Positions 7,949-17,592 of a stretch of DNA of 64,000 nt are shown piece after piece (within the stretch, counting starts at the first letter, position 1; the number at the start of each line of letters is the position of its first letter). The stretch is from Flavobacterium frigoritolerans (GTDB lineage: Bacteria > Bacteroidota > Bacteroidia > Flavobacteriales > Flavobacteriaceae). The notes under the pieces were generated by a model. It was given only the letters and a program-made list of their open reading frames with translations, made no database searches and was not told the DNA's origin. The DNA is taken from positions 62,001 through 126,000 of the forward strand of contig NZ_JAOZEV010000009.1 in assembly GCF_025847275.1 (NCBI RefSeq). The letters are read 5' to 3'. Position numbers and translations under genes: made by a program.

Positions 7949-10165
7949 ATGTTTAGAAACATTAAAGCAGTTGTTGTTTTGCTCTTATTAGGTTCATTCG
8001 GAATGAATGCACAAAATAAAGTACCGGTTTATCTAGATGATAAAAAGCCAATTCAAGAGCGTGTCGAAGATGCACTTGCGCGAATGACATTAGAAGAAAA
8101 AATAGCAATGGTACATGCGCAATCAAAGTTTAGTTCTCCTGGTGTACCACGTTTAGGAATTCCTGAATTCTGGATGACAGATGGGCCTCACGGTATTCGT
8201 TCAGAAGTTTTATGGGATGAATGGGATCAAGCCGGATGGACAAACGATTCTTGTATTGCTTTTCCAGCACTTACAGCTCTAGCAGCAACTTGGAATAAAG
8301 AAATGTCTTCATTATATGGTAAATCAATAGGAGAAGAAGCACGTTACCGCAATAAAACGGTTCTATTAGGACCTGGTGTTAATATTTACAGATCGCCACT
8401 TAATGGACGTAACTTTGAATACATGGGAGAAGATCCGTTTTTGGCTTCAAAAATGGTAGTGCCTTACATTAAAGGAGTACAGCAAAACGGTGTAGCAGCT
8501 TGTGTAAAACATTTTGCGTTGAACAATCAAGAAACAAACCGTCACACTGTAAATGTAAATGTAGACGACCGTGCATTGTACGAAATATATTTACCAGCAT
8601 TTAAAGCAGCTGTTCAAGAAGGAGACGCTTGGACTATAATGGGATCTTATAATAAATATAAAGGGCAACCTAACTGCCATAATGAATTTTTGCTAAATGA
8701 TATTCTTCGTGGAGAATGGGGATTTAAAGGGGCTGTTGTTGCCGATTGGGGTGGTGTAAGTAACACACGTCAAGCAATTACAAATGGCCTAGATATGGAA
8801 TTTGGAACTTGGACAAATGGTTTGTCTGCAGGAACAAGTAATGCTTATCAAAATTATTATTTAGCAAAACCTTATCTAGATTTAATTAAATCAGGAGAAG
8901 TAGGAACTAAAGAATTAGATCAAAAAATACGTAACATACTTCGATTAGCTTTCCTTACTACAATGGATAAAAACAGACCATATGGTTCGTTTGGAACAGA
9001 AGAGCATGGCTTAGCTGGTCGCAAAATTGCAGAAGAAGGAATCGTTTTATTGCAGAACAAAAATAATATATTGCCAATTAATCTTAATAAGACTAAGAAA
9101 ATTGCTGTTATTGGAGAAAATGCGATCAAGATGATGACAGTAGGTGGTGGTAGTTCATCATTAAAAGCAAAATACGAAATTTCGCCATTAGATGGTATAA
9201 AGAAAAGAATAGGCACACAAGCAGAAGTTATTTATGCTCGTGGATATGTAGGTGATGCTGAAGGTAATTATAACGGAGTTGCTTCAGGACAAGATTTGTC
9301 AGAGAAACGTTCAGCAGAACAATTATTAGCAGAAGCTATAGATGTGGCTAAAAAAGCTGATGTTGTATTGTTTATTGGTGGATTAAACAAAAGTAATTAT
9401 CAAGATGCCGAAGGAGTAGATCGTTTGAGTTTAGACCTTCCATACAATCAAGATAAAATTGTAACTGAATTGCTTAAAGCAAATAAAAATCTAGTATTTA
9501 TAAATATCTCAGGAAATGCAGTAGCAATGCCATGGGTAAATGCAGTACCCGGAATTGTACAAGGATGGTTTTTAGGATCAGAAACTGGTACTGCTTTGGC
9601 ATCAGTTTTAGTTGGAGATACTAACCCTTCAGGAAAACTTCCGTTTACTTTTCCAGTAAAATTAAAAGATAACGGAGCACATGCTTTGGGAGAATTTCCA
9701 GGAAAAGAAGAAGTTACCTATAACGAAAGTATTTTTGTAGGATACCGTTGGGCAGATAAGCAAAAAGTAAAACCTTTGTTTAGCTTCGGACACGGATTAA
9801 GCTATACAACTTTCCAATACGGAAAAGTTACTGCTGATGCAAAAACGATAACTGCAGCTGATAAAATTACATTTACTGTAAAAGTTAAAAATACAGGAAC
9901 TAAAGATGGTTCAGAAATAGTTCAGTTATACATCAGTGATTTAAAATCTTCTTTACCACGTCCGATCAAAGAATTGAAAGGATTTGAAAAAGTAAATCTA
10001 AAAGCAGGAGAAGAAAAAACAGTTTCAATTACAGTTGATAAAGCAGCTTTAAGCTTTTTCGATCCAGTTAAGCATGACTGGGTTGCAGAACCAGGTGACT
10101 TTGAAGCGTTAATTGGAGCTTCTTCGACAGATATTAAAACAAAAGTGAAGTTTGTATTAAAATAA
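7949..10165 (+). CDS. Glycoside hydrolase family 3 (beta-glucosidase-like)
   Basis: A 738-residue exported enzyme with a signal peptide (KAVVVLLLLGSFGMNAQ). The N-terminal TIM-barrel has the family's KHFALNNQETNRH block and the nucleophile region VVADWGG, in which Asp266 aligns with the GH3 catalytic nucleophile. The second alpha/beta domain starts near GIVLLQNKNNILP, and a fibronectin-III-like C-terminal domain ends the chain. The length and three-domain layout match bacterial BglX/BglB-type enzymes that remove terminal beta-linked glucose or xylose from oligosaccharides in the periplasm. The exact linkage cannot be read from sequence. The gene is monocistronic and ends at a strong terminator at 10251-10287. 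Confidence 0.93.
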   Translation: MFRNIKAVVVLLLLGSFGMNAQNKVPVYLDDKKPIQERVEDALARMTLEEKIAMVHAQSKFSSPGVPRLGIPEFWMTDGPHGIRSEVLWDEWDQAGWTNDSCIAFPALTALAATWNKEMSSLYGKSIGEEARYRNKTVLLGPGVNIYRSPLNGRNFEYMGEDPFLASKMVVPYIKGVQQNGVAACVKHFALNNQETNRHTVNVNVDDRALYEIYLPAFKAAVQEGDAWTIMGSYNKYKGQPNCHNEFLLNDILRGEWGFKGAVVADWGGVSNTRQAITNGLDMEFGTWTNGLSAGTSNAYQNYYLAKPYLDLIKSGEVGTKELDQKIRNILRLAFLTTMDKNRPYGSFGTEEHGLAGRKIAEEGIVLLQNKNNILPINLNKTKKIAVIGENAIKMMTVGGGSSSLKAKYEISPLDGIKKRIGTQAEVIYARGYVGDAEGNYNGVASGQDLSEKRSAEQLLAEAIDVAKKADVVLFIGGLNKSNYQDAEGVDRLSLDLPYNQDKIVTELLKANKNLVFINISGNAVAMPWVNAVPGIVQGWFLGSETGTALASVLVGDTNPSGKLPFTFPVKLKDNGAHALGEFPGKEEVTYNESIFVGYRWADKQKVKPLFSFGHGLSYTTFQYGKVTADAKTITAADKITFTVKVKNTGTKDGSEIVQLYISDLKSSLPRPIKELKGFEKVNLKAGEEKTVSITVDKAALSFFDPVKHDWVAEPGDFEALIGASSTDIKTKVKFVLK

Positions 10166-10250
10166 TTAAATAAATTTTAAACAGACTTTTATAAAGATGC
10201 TTTTGAAGCTTTATAATTAGTGCTTCAATGGTTGGTTAGTTAGTTTGCAT

Positions 10251-10287
10251 AATCCCGATTACCTTTTGTGGTAATCGGGATTTTTTT
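10251..10287 (+). terminator. Rho-independent terminator after the GH3 gene
   Basis: A perfect 13-bp stem, AATCCCGATTACC (10251-10263) with GGTAATCGGGATT (10270-10282), a 6-base loop, then a T run. It ends the GH3 transcript. Confidence 0.9.
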
Positions 10288-10495
10288 GCTTAAATTTACT
10301 ATGTTAGTTTTGTTTTTTTTAATAGAAACAAACTTCATGTGTTTAGATAGATTAAAGTTATAAAATAGGATTAATTATAAGGTGTAAGAGCTTAATTGTA
10401 GAGAGAAACACATAATATAAAAGAGTCTAATTAATTGTTCTTAAAATATTTATTAATCGTAAAGTATTGTTGCTTTACATTTAAATTCAAAAAAC
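10288..10495. other. AT-rich intergenic stretch before the DUF1254 gene
   Basis: With the terminator this makes a 330-base gap. I see no gene. A 6-bp inverted repeat, GTAAAG (10459-10464) and CTTTAC (10473-10478), lies 18 bases before the next start and may be a regulatory site. No exact TAnnTTTG box was found. Confidence 0.4.
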
Positions 10496-11962
10496 ATGAA
10501 GAACTTTATTCTAGTAATTTTTATAATTTGCTTATTCACAGGTTGCAAAAAAGATCAAAAAAAAGTAACTAGTGAAAAAAAGGCAACTATTGTAGACAAT
10601 GATAGTACGATTATAAAAACAGCCGAAATGGCTTATTTGTATGGTTTGCCATTAGTATTAATGGATATTACCCGCAGACAATCAACCAATGTAGAAGAAG
10701 TGGGGAGTATGGCAGCACCTATGAACCAGTTTATTCATAAATCTACGTTTCCTGATGCAACTCTTAAAAATGGTACACAACTTAATGCCGATACTTATTA
10801 TTCATCGGCTTGGCTAGATTTAAGCAAAGAACCTATGGTACTTTCAGTTCCCGATACTTATGGAAGATATTATCAGCTTTCTATGCAAGATGCTTATACT
10901 AATATTTTTTCCTCATTAAATAAAAGAACCACAGGAACAGGAGCAGCAAATTTTTTAATTACAGGACCTAAATCCAGTGAGCCAGTTCCAATAGGAATGC
11001 AGGAAATTAAATCTCCTACCAATATGGTACGGATTATTAACAGGATTCAAATGAATAGTTATGTTGATGGGCTAAAAGTGTATAAGCTGCAACGACAATA
11101 TAAATTAATTCCATTGAGTAGTTGGGCTACTGATTATATTGCTCCAAAGGGTAAAATTGATTCATCGGTTCCGAAAGGCTCACCAAATGAAATTGTTTCG
11201 AAAATACCTATCGGTGAGTTTTTTAATTATGTAAGTCAGTTAATGGCTAATAACCCGCCAAGCGATAAAGATGCTGAAGCAATAAAATTGTTTGCTAGAA
11301 TTGGAATTAAACCCGGAAGCAAATTTAGCTTAAGTACTTTTAATAGTTCAGTACAATCAACAGTAAGAGCACTTCCTGATAAAATGTTAGGAGCACTTAA
11401 TAAAGAGATAGCTACGCCTCCAAAACTAGAGAACGGATGGACACCAATAGATTTAAAACTAGGAGCATTTGGAACCGATTATAAGCATAGAGCAATGATT
11501 TCATACGGAGGATTAGAAGTTAATCTTCCTCAAGACATGATTAGTTCATCTTGTATTGTCGATGAAGGAGGTGACAAACTAAATGGTTCAAATAAATATA
11601 CGATTCATTTTAATCAAGAAGAAATTCCATTAGCAAATGCCTTCTGGTCATTAACAGCCTATGATTCAAAGGGAGGATTTGTAACCAATCCTATGAACCG
11701 TTTTTCGATAGGTAATCGTGATTCATTAATTAGAAATGCCGATGGTTCGATAGATATTTATTTTCAAAGATCATACCCAGGGAAAATTAGAGAAAACAAT
11801 TGGTTACCAGTATCATCTGGAGATTTTAATATAGTATTACGAGTATATTCTCCAAAAGAACAAATGTTAAAAGGAAAATGGTTAATACCTTCAATTAAAA
11901 AAACAGTTCCAATTGCTCCAGTAACAGAAGCAGTACCAGTGACAGTAGCAACGTCAGAATAA
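10496..11962 (+). CDS. DUF1254/DUF1214 domain lipoprotein
   Basis: A 488-residue protein with a lipoprotein signal (MKNFILVIFIICLFTGC, lipid-accepting Cys17), so membrane-anchored outside the cytoplasm. Residues from about 45 to 210 match the DUF1254 layout (AYLYGLPLVLMDITRRQ ... GRYYQLSMQDAYTNIF). The C-terminal third matches DUF1214 (ANAFWSLTAYDSKGGFVTNP, NADGSIDIYFQRSYPG, NWLPVSSGDFNIVLRVY). Proteins of this pair of domains are common in bacteria, but their chemistry is not established. The tail is proline- and valine-rich (VPIAPVTEAVPVTVATSE). It stands alone between two hairpins. Function unknown. Confidence 0.88.
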   Translation: MKNFILVIFIICLFTGCKKDQKKVTSEKKATIVDNDSTIIKTAEMAYLYGLPLVLMDITRRQSTNVEEVGSMAAPMNQFIHKSTFPDATLKNGTQLNADTYYSSAWLDLSKEPMVLSVPDTYGRYYQLSMQDAYTNIFSSLNKRTTGTGAANFLITGPKSSEPVPIGMQEIKSPTNMVRIINRIQMNSYVDGLKVYKLQRQYKLIPLSSWATDYIAPKGKIDSSVPKGSPNEIVSKIPIGEFFNYVSQLMANNPPSDKDAEAIKLFARIGIKPGSKFSLSTFNSSVQSTVRALPDKMLGALNKEIATPPKLENGWTPIDLKLGAFGTDYKHRAMISYGGLEVNLPQDMISSSCIVDEGGDKLNGSNKYTIHFNQEEIPLANAFWSLTAYDSKGGFVTNPMNRFSIGNRDSLIRNADGSIDIYFQRSYPGKIRENNWLPVSSGDFNIVLRVYSPKEQMLKGKWLIPSIKKTVPIAPVTEAVPVTVATSE

Positions 11963-11991
11963 TTTTAGTATAAATTCTTTTAAAAACAAAA

Positions 11992-12029
11992 GAGACACTA
12001 AATTCAAAATAAATGAATCTTAGTGTCTC
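11992..12029. terminator. Probable bidirectional terminator hairpin
   Basis: GAGACACTAA(ATTC) at 11992-12005 pairs with (GAAT)CTTAGTGTCTC at 12015-12029 with one bulge. It lies after the DUF1254 gene and before the end of the convergent GNAT gene. The T-run is weak. Confidence 0.6.
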
Positions 12030-12097
12030 AGTGTTTTAATATCTTAAAGTGTTTTGTAAGTTTTGCAAAGAAAAATTTAGCTTTGAGCAACAGTAAC

Positions 12098-12547
12098 CTA
12101 CAAGCTTATTTGATAAATTCTAGATTCTTCTCCCCAAGGATGATGTCCTTGTCCGATATAATTAAAACCGTATTTCTCATAAAAACCAACATGATCAGTA
12201 CATAAGTGCAAGTTATTAAATCCTGCTTTTTTTGAATCTTGTTTTGCTTTTTCAATTAATAATGATCCATACGAATTTCCTTGGTGTTTTTCATCTATAA
12301 AAATGGCACAAACCCAAGGATATAAGTCCATTCGGCTAATAAAATCATTTGTGATAAGACCCGCACAGCCAATAATAGTATTATCCTTTTCTAATAAATA
12401 CCACTGTGGTAATGAATCTTTAGCATTAATACTATGCGTAATACAATCTTCATAAATAACTGGAGGTACTTCTGACCAGCTATCTTGAAAATAGTGTATT
12501 GCTTTATCTTTATATTCAGGGTTTTCTCTTACCGAAATTATTCTCAT
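12098..12547 (-). CDS. GNAT family N-acetyltransferase
   Basis: A 149-residue cytoplasmic acyl-CoA-dependent transferase. The central acetyl-CoA loop is visible as IDEKHQGNSYGSLLIEKAKQ (a variant of Q/RxxGxG/A), preceded by the beta-strand segment WVCAIFI and followed by LHLCTDHVGFYEKYGFNYIG, the usual motif B and its YEKYGF element. The length is normal for a single-domain GNAT. Substrate unknown; it may modify a small amine or antibiotic. It is transcribed convergently with the DUF1254 gene and lies about 106 bases after the DUF4287 gene on the same strand. Confidence 0.88.
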   Translation of the reverse strand: MRIISVRENPEYKDKAIHYFQDSWSEVPPVIYEDCITHSINAKDSLPQWYLLEKDNTIIGCAGLITNDFISRMDLYPWVCAIFIDEKHQGNSYGSLLIEKAKQDSKKAGFNNLHLCTDHVGFYEKYGFNYIGQGHHPWGEESRIYQISL

Positions 12548-12653
12548 TTTATTTTAAATTTATTATGCTAAAGGTTTAGTTGTTTTATGCTCAGAAAACA
12601 AAGTTTTACGATGTTTTTTAGCTTTGAACCTGAACCTTTGCATCTTTGAACCT

Positions 12654-12884
12654 TCATTTACTATTCTCATCTTTAATCCCTTTGAGCAGAGCATAAATTG
12701 CCATTGCATGCCCATGACCTAAATCAAAATCTTCTTTAAGCCAGTTTGTAATATCGCCAGCTTTTATTTCGGGTTTAAGTTTTCCGCTTAATGTAAATCC
12801 TTTCTGCTCTGCCAAAGTTCTAAATTCGGCAGGACCATTGCCTGTTTTTTCTTTAATTGTTTTTAAGTATCCTTGAAATGACAT
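12654..12884 (-). CDS. DUF4287 small protein
   Basis: A 76-residue protein reading MSFQGYLKTIKEKTGNGPAE ... ITNWLKEDFDLGHGHAMAIY. It matches the short DUF4287 module: a helix pair with KTG and the closing DxxLGHGHAMAI segment. The module also occurs at the N-terminus of some DUF5655 proteins and is sometimes linked to DNA-binding or toxin contexts, but its role is not known. It is soluble, with no signal peptide. The neighbours give no firm hint. Confidence 0.82.
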   Translation of the reverse strand: MSFQGYLKTIKEKTGNGPAEFRTLAEQKGFTLSGKLKPEIKAGDITNWLKEDFDLGHGHAMAIYALLKGIKDENSK

Positions 12885-13079
12885 AAAATGATGGTTTATT
12901 GGTTATTATTAAATTTTATTTCAGAAAACAACTATAAAAATAAAGATTTTTATATTCTTAGTTTATTTAAAATAATAATTTCTCGTTTTAAAAATTATTA
13001 TGTCGTTATGAATGAATTACCTTTTAACTCAGAAAGAGTTTGTAGTTTTACAGTAATTTACTAAAACAATAAACTGATA

Positions 13080-13652
13080 ATGTATACTAAACTACTTGAG
13101 CTTGTCGCAGGGATTATTACAATTGATAATTCAGATACGATTTTGGTCGAAAGTTTTTTTGAACCAGTAAGTTGTAGTAAAGGAGAAATCTTAGAAAAGG
13201 AAAATAAGGTAGCTCAATATTTATATTTTATTAATTTGGGTTTTATCAGGGCTTTTTACAATCAGAATGGGGATCAGATAACTACACATATTAATTGTCC
13301 GTCTGGGTTTATTACTTCTTTTAATAGCTTTGCAACAGGTATTCCTGCGGTAGATAACATTGAGTGTCTGACTGACTGCGAAGTACTGCGAATTACCAAA
13401 AAGGATTTTGATACGTTATGCCATAAAAGCCAAAAGTGGGCTGATTTTGCCAGAATTATTTATGAAAAATCTTTAATTTATAACGAGCAGCGTACAAATG
13501 ATATCATCACGTTATCTGCTGAGAAACGGTATCTCAAAATCCTAAAAGATAATCCTGCGCTGATACAAAATGTTCCGCTTCAATATATAGCGTCGTTTAT
13601 AGGAATCAAACCTGAAAGTTTAAGCCGAATTCGTAAACAAATAATTTCCTAA
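13080..13652 (+). CDS. Crp/Fnr family transcriptional regulator
   Basis: A 190-residue regulator with an N-terminal cyclic-nucleotide-binding-like beta roll (FEPVSCSKGEILEKENKVAQYLYFINLGFIRAF) and a C-terminal winged helix (LQYIASFIGIKPESLSRIRKQI). The C-terminus stops just after the recognition helix, as is common in Bacteroidetes members. No Fe-S cysteine cluster of the Fnr type is evident, and the ligand pocket is not that of a classical cAMP receptor, so the effector is unknown. It lies 60 bases upstream of the SDR gene on the same strand and probably controls it. Confidence 0.87.
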   Translation: MYTKLLELVAGIITIDNSDTILVESFFEPVSCSKGEILEKENKVAQYLYFINLGFIRAFYNQNGDQITTHINCPSGFITSFNSFATGIPAVDNIECLTDCEVLRITKKDFDTLCHKSQKWADFARIIYEKSLIYNEQRTNDIITLSAEKRYLKILKDNPALIQNVPLQYIASFIGIKPESLSRIRKQIIS

Positions 13653-13712
13653 CATACATCAAGTAGATTGCTTTGGTTATTACTGAATTTTGTATCAGAA
13701 ATAATTAAAGAA

Positions 13713-14501
13713 ATGAAAACGATAAAAAACAAAACTGCATTTATTACCGGAGCATCATCTGGTATTGGCGAAGCATTTGCTTATGAATTAGCAAAACAAG
13801 GAGCAAATCTAATATTAACTGCTCGATCTGAAGACAAACTACAAGTAATAGCCAGAAAAATTACTAAAGAGTATAATGTAAAAGTAACCGTATTTACAGG
13901 AGATCTTTTGGATAAAGAAACTCCACAAAAATTATACAATCAGATTAAACAAGCCAAATTATCAGTTGATTTGTTGGTAAACAATGCAGGATTTGGCAAA
14001 TGGGTAAATTTTCTAGACGAGAGTATAGAAGATTATGAAGACATGATTGAAATTAATGTTAATGCATTAGTCAAATTATGTCATCTGGTATTACCTGATA
14101 TGTTGAAAAAAGGAGATTGTGGAATACTAAATGTAGCCTCAACAGGAGCATTACAGCCATGCCCATATGTTGCAGCATATTGTGCAAGTAAATCATTCGT
14201 ATTAAATTTTTCAGAAGCATTGTACGGAGAATATTCTAAGCATGGCATTACTATTACGGCATTATGCCCAGGTAATACTACCACAGGCTTTCAATTGGTT
14301 GCAAAAGCAAATACTAAAGGGATGGCTGCAGACACTCCAGAGACAGTTGCTAAACAAGGAATTTCGGCACTCTTAAAAAATAAAAGCTTTAAAATTGTTG
14401 GTACTGCAAATTATTTACAATCGTTTTTACCAAGATTGTTACCTAGAAAAACAATGATTACTATAGTTAGCAAAATGATGAATAGCAAAGTAAATAGCTA
14501 A
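13713..14501 (+). CDS. Short-chain dehydrogenase/reductase
   Basis: A 262-residue classical SDR; the start at 13713 (MKTIKNKTAFITGASSGIGE) is preferred over an upstream ATG at 13668 that adds an unrelated hydrophobic tail. Visible motifs are the cofactor-binding TGASSGIG near the N-terminus, LLVNNAGFG, and the catalytic YCASK with the upstream Ser (NVASTGA). The R of TARSEDKL after the second strand suggests NADP(H) use. Members of this DltE/YqjQ-like group are oxidoreductases of unknown lipid or small-molecule substrates. It is probably expressed with the preceding Crp/Fnr regulator. Confidence 0.88.
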   Translation: MKTIKNKTAFITGASSGIGEAFAYELAKQGANLILTARSEDKLQVIARKITKEYNVKVTVFTGDLLDKETPQKLYNQIKQAKLSVDLLVNNAGFGKWVNFLDESIEDYEDMIEINVNALVKLCHLVLPDMLKKGDCGILNVASTGALQPCPYVAAYCASKSFVLNFSEALYGEYSKHGITITALCPGNTTTGFQLVAKANTKGMAADTPETVAKQGISALLKNKSFKIVGTANYLQSFLPRLLPRKTMITIVSKMMNSKVNS

Positions 14502-14629
14502 AGAATTAAAGAAACACAATTCTTTTGTTTATCTCGAATAGCATTTCATAAAAAACAATTGTGAGATTCTTAACGCACTTTAGTTAGTAAAATTCATTAA
14601 TTTAACAAAAGTTAAAAATTAAGCTTACT

Positions 14630-16888
14630 ATGGAAAATTCAAGACTCAAATCCTTTATACCTCTTTTTTATCTTGTTTGGTCAGATGACCTTTTAACACA
14701 AAAAGAGTTTGTAACCTTACAAGAATTTATTCGTTCGCAAAACTGGCTTTCTAAACAAGAACAAGAAGAGTTGCTTTCGAAAATAGATATTTCTATACCT
14801 CCTTCAAGAGAACAACTTACAAAATGGAAGGAAGACATTGAGAAAAGTATTAAGGACAAACAGTCTGTTAAATCTATATTTGATATTGTTGTTGCCCTTT
14901 CGGGTGATGATAAGAGTCTAAAGGAATTAGAACCAGTTTTTACAAAACTAGAAAATGATCTTGGTGTTTTTGGGGAAGAAGCTATTGGGGCTTTTAAAAA
15001 AAGAGCAACGTCATTTACTTCAAATTATAAAACGGAGAGCAGTTTTGACGCCACAAAACTAACGGAGATTCTTGATGGAGAGCAAGCTTCAATCATAAAA
15101 AAAGTAAAATCAGTTATAAGTAAACCTGAATTTGCCTATGAAACGACAACAGATATTAATGTATATCGCGAAAAAGTATATGAATGGTGTAAAATCCTTG
15201 CTAAAGAAAACCTTGGTAATATGGCATATCCAAAGGAATATGGTGGAGGAGAAAACATAGCCGATTATTTTGCTATTATGGAAACGCTAAGTTACCATGA
15301 TTTAAGTTTAGTAATAAAATTTGGTGTACAATTCGGACTTTGGGGGATGAGTGTACAATCGTTGGGAACAGAAAAGCATTATAGTAAATATCTGAGAGAC
15401 ATTGGTTCACTTAAGTTGTCTGGTTGTTTCGCTATGACAGAAACGCATCATGGCTCGAATGTTAAGGGACTTGAAACTACTGCAACTTACAATCACAATC
15501 ACAAGACATTTACTATTCATACACCAAATGTAAATGCGCAAAAGGAATATATTGGTAATGCAGCAGTTCATGGGCAGATGGCAACTGTTTTTGCCAAATT
15601 GATAATCAATGATGTTGATTACGGTGTAAACGCATTTATCGTGCCTTTAAGGGATACAAATGGCACTACCATAAAAGGAGTTACTATTGGAGATTGTGGA
15701 CATAAAATGGGGTTAAACGGAGTGGATAATGGTACAATTAGTTTTGATAATGTGGTTATCCCTAAGGAGAATATGTTAGACAGGTTTGCTTCGGTGAACG
15801 AAAAAGGAGAATTCGAAAGTCCGATACCGAGTGATAACCGACGTTTTTTCACCATGCTTGGAACATTGGTTGGAGGTCGAATAGGAATTCCACGCTCCGC
15901 ATTGGCAGCAGCCAAATCAGGATTGGCAATTACAATTAGATACAGCGATCAACGCAGACAATTTGGACCTGAAGGAGGTTCAGAAGTTCCTATTTTAAAC
16001 TATCGTATGCATCAGCGCAGATTGATTCCTCAATTAGCAAAAACTTATGCAGTACATTTTGCTTTGCAATATCTTACCAATCGTTTCCTGAATAAGAAAG
16101 AATCAGAAATGCAGGAAATTGAAGCGCTTGCTGCCGGAATGAAATCCTACTCAACATGGAGTACGAGAGATATTTTACAAGAATGCCGTGAAGCATGTGG
16201 AGGTAAAGGATATTTGTCTGAAAATAGGATCGATGCTTTAAAAAATGATACCGAAATTTATACCACTTTTGAAGGGGATAATACCGTGTTAATGCAATTG
16301 GTAGCTAAAAATCGTTTATCTGAATTTAGAAAATCATTTGGTGAAATGGGAGCAATGGGAATTATTAATTATGTTTATGAAAATGCTAAAACTGTGCTTT
16401 CTGAGAAAAACCCAATTGCAACACGTAAAACAGATGATGCACATTTGCTTGATAACGAATTTCATTTATTGGCATTTCAGCACCGGGAAAAAACAACATT
16501 GGCATCTGCAGCTAAGCGTATAAAAAAACTTATCGATAGTGGATTAGAGCCTTACGATGCTTTTAATGTGGTACAACACCAAATGATTGATGTGGCTCAA
16601 GCGTATTTAGAACGAATTGTTTTAGAGCAGTTTCAAATTGCTGTAGAGTCTGTTAAAGATAAAAACGTTAAAGATATCCTAGCAAAATTATGTCATTTGT
16701 ATGCTCTTGCTCAAATAGAGAAGAATAAAGGCTGGTATCTAGAAGATGGATATATGGAAGCTGTAAAAACAAAGGCTATTCGTAAAATGGTCAATCAGCT
16801 TTGCTGGGATATCAGACCAGATGCAGTCTCATTAGTCAATGCATTTGATATTCCCGAAAGTTGTTTAGCAGCACCAATATTAAGGTAA
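14630..16888 (+). CDS. Large acyl-CoA dehydrogenase / acyl-CoA oxidase-like protein
   Basis: A 752-residue flavoenzyme, much longer than a classical 380-residue acyl-CoA dehydrogenase. Roughly 130 extra N-terminal residues and a long C-terminal helical domain give the size of acyl-CoA oxidases. Core motifs are visible: CFAMTETHHGSNVKGLETTATYN, GVNAFIVPLRD, GHKMGLNGVDNGTISFDNVVIP, DQRRQFGP, and REACGGKGYLSENRI with TTFEGDNTVLMQ. The expected reaction is alpha,beta-desaturation of acyl-CoA in beta-oxidation. Bacteroidetes proteins of this type are annotated as ACAD family, and whether electrons go to oxygen or to ETF cannot be read. A thioesterase and TetR regulator lie just downstream on the opposite strand. 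Confidence 0.9.
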   Translation: MENSRLKSFIPLFYLVWSDDLLTQKEFVTLQEFIRSQNWLSKQEQEELLSKIDISIPPSREQLTKWKEDIEKSIKDKQSVKSIFDIVVALSGDDKSLKELEPVFTKLENDLGVFGEEAIGAFKKRATSFTSNYKTESSFDATKLTEILDGEQASIIKKVKSVISKPEFAYETTTDINVYREKVYEWCKILAKENLGNMAYPKEYGGGENIADYFAIMETLSYHDLSLVIKFGVQFGLWGMSVQSLGTEKHYSKYLRDIGSLKLSGCFAMTETHHGSNVKGLETTATYNHNHKTFTIHTPNVNAQKEYIGNAAVHGQMATVFAKLIINDVDYGVNAFIVPLRDTNGTTIKGVTIGDCGHKMGLNGVDNGTISFDNVVIPKENMLDRFASVNEKGEFESPIPSDNRRFFTMLGTLVGGRIGIPRSALAAAKSGLAITIRYSDQRRQFGPEGGSEVPILNYRMHQRRLIPQLAKTYAVHFALQYLTNRFLNKKESEMQEIEALAAGMKSYSTWSTRDILQECREACGGKGYLSENRIDALKNDTEIYTTFEGDNTVLMQLVAKNRLSEFRKSFGEMGAMGIINYVYENAKTVLSEKNPIATRKTDDAHLLDNEFHLLAFQHREKTTLASAAKRIKKLIDSGLEPYDAFNVVQHQMIDVAQAYLERIVLEQFQIAVESVKDKNVKDILAKLCHLYALAQIEKNKGWYLEDGYMEAVKTKAIRKMVNQLCWDIRPDAVSLVNAFDIPESCLAAPILR

Positions 16889-16948
16889 TCGTTAATTGTA
16901 AGCTTTTGTAGCTGTGTATAAAGGCTATAGATTAAACAAATTTTTTAG

Positions 16949-16986
16949 ACACATTTGTCCTTCGTTTGAAGGGCAAATGTGTTTTA
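16949..16986. terminator. Strong terminator between convergent genes
   Basis: A 15-bp stem, ACACATTTGTCCTTC (16949-16963) with GAAGGGCAAATGTGT (16968-16982; one G-T pair), 4-base loop, then TTT. It ends the acyl-CoA dehydrogenase transcript and, with the upstream A-rich flank, can also serve the opposing thioesterase gene. Confidence 0.88.
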
Positions 16987-17054
16987 TATCTTATTTGACT
17001 CAAAAGTTCAGAACCTTTGTTAGTTCTAGTCTTAATTATAGTAATTTGAAAGTC

Positions 17055-17540
17055 TTAAGCTGTTTCTTTTAGCTTTTTGATGATTTCCATATAACGATTC
17101 TCAAAAATAGTTTGCTCAACAGGAACGACTACAGCTTGAAATAATTGCATTAAATCATCGGCATGATTTGCCACTTTTTTTGTCTGAAAACTATAATGAA
17201 TAAACTTAATCCATAGTACAGCTTTTAGTTCAGTTTCATCTTCATTCCACATTTTCATCTCTACCAATAGGACATTATCTGTATATTGAATTAATTGAGA
17301 ATCTATCAGAACTGTTTCCATTGTAAATGCAGGTCTCATGTAGCTTATTTGATTTGACGCAACAACCCAGCTCAGCGCCGATGTTTTCATAAGTTTGAAT
17401 ATATCCAAACCATAATGTTCTGCAATTTGATCTTCACGAGTATTAATGAAGTATTCCAAATATTTTGCATTGTTTAAATGATTGAATGGGTCACAATCCT
17501 GAAATCTGATTTTTCTTTTTGTCTTTAGTACTTTTTCCAT
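17055..17540 (-). CDS. Acyl-CoA thioesterase, hotdog fold
   Basis: A 161-residue protein of the 4-hydroxybenzoyl-CoA/YbgC-like thioesterase group. The opening RKIRFQDCDPFNHLNNAKYLEYFINTRED carries the diagnostic D-x-x-x-H-x-N-N-x-x-Y active-site pattern of this family. The rest has the expected long helix and beta-strands (NQISYMRPAFTMETVLIDSQLI). It would release fatty acid or aryl acid from CoA in the cytoplasm. The gene follows tetR on the same strand with a 52-base gap that holds a perfect 14-bp palindrome (17561-17574), so it is likely repressed by that TetR protein. Confidence 0.87.
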   Translation of the reverse strand: MEKVLKTKRKIRFQDCDPFNHLNNAKYLEYFINTREDQIAEHYGLDIFKLMKTSALSWVVASNQISYMRPAFTMETVLIDSQLIQYTDNVLLVEMKMWNEDETELKAVLWIKFIHYSFQTKKVANHADDLMQLFQAVVVPVEQTIFENRYMEIIKKLKETA

Positions 17541-17560
17541 TTTTTGTTAAATTACACCGC

Positions 17561-17574
17561 ATACCAATTGGTAT
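17561..17574. promoter_or_regulatory. Palindromic TetR operator before the thioesterase gene
   Basis: ATACCAATTGGTAT is a perfect 14-bp palindrome 21 bases upstream of the thioesterase start. A near copy, ATACCAATCGGTAT, precedes tetR at 18223-18236. Confidence 0.75.
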
Positions 17575-17592
17575 TTAGTGAGTTAAATTTTT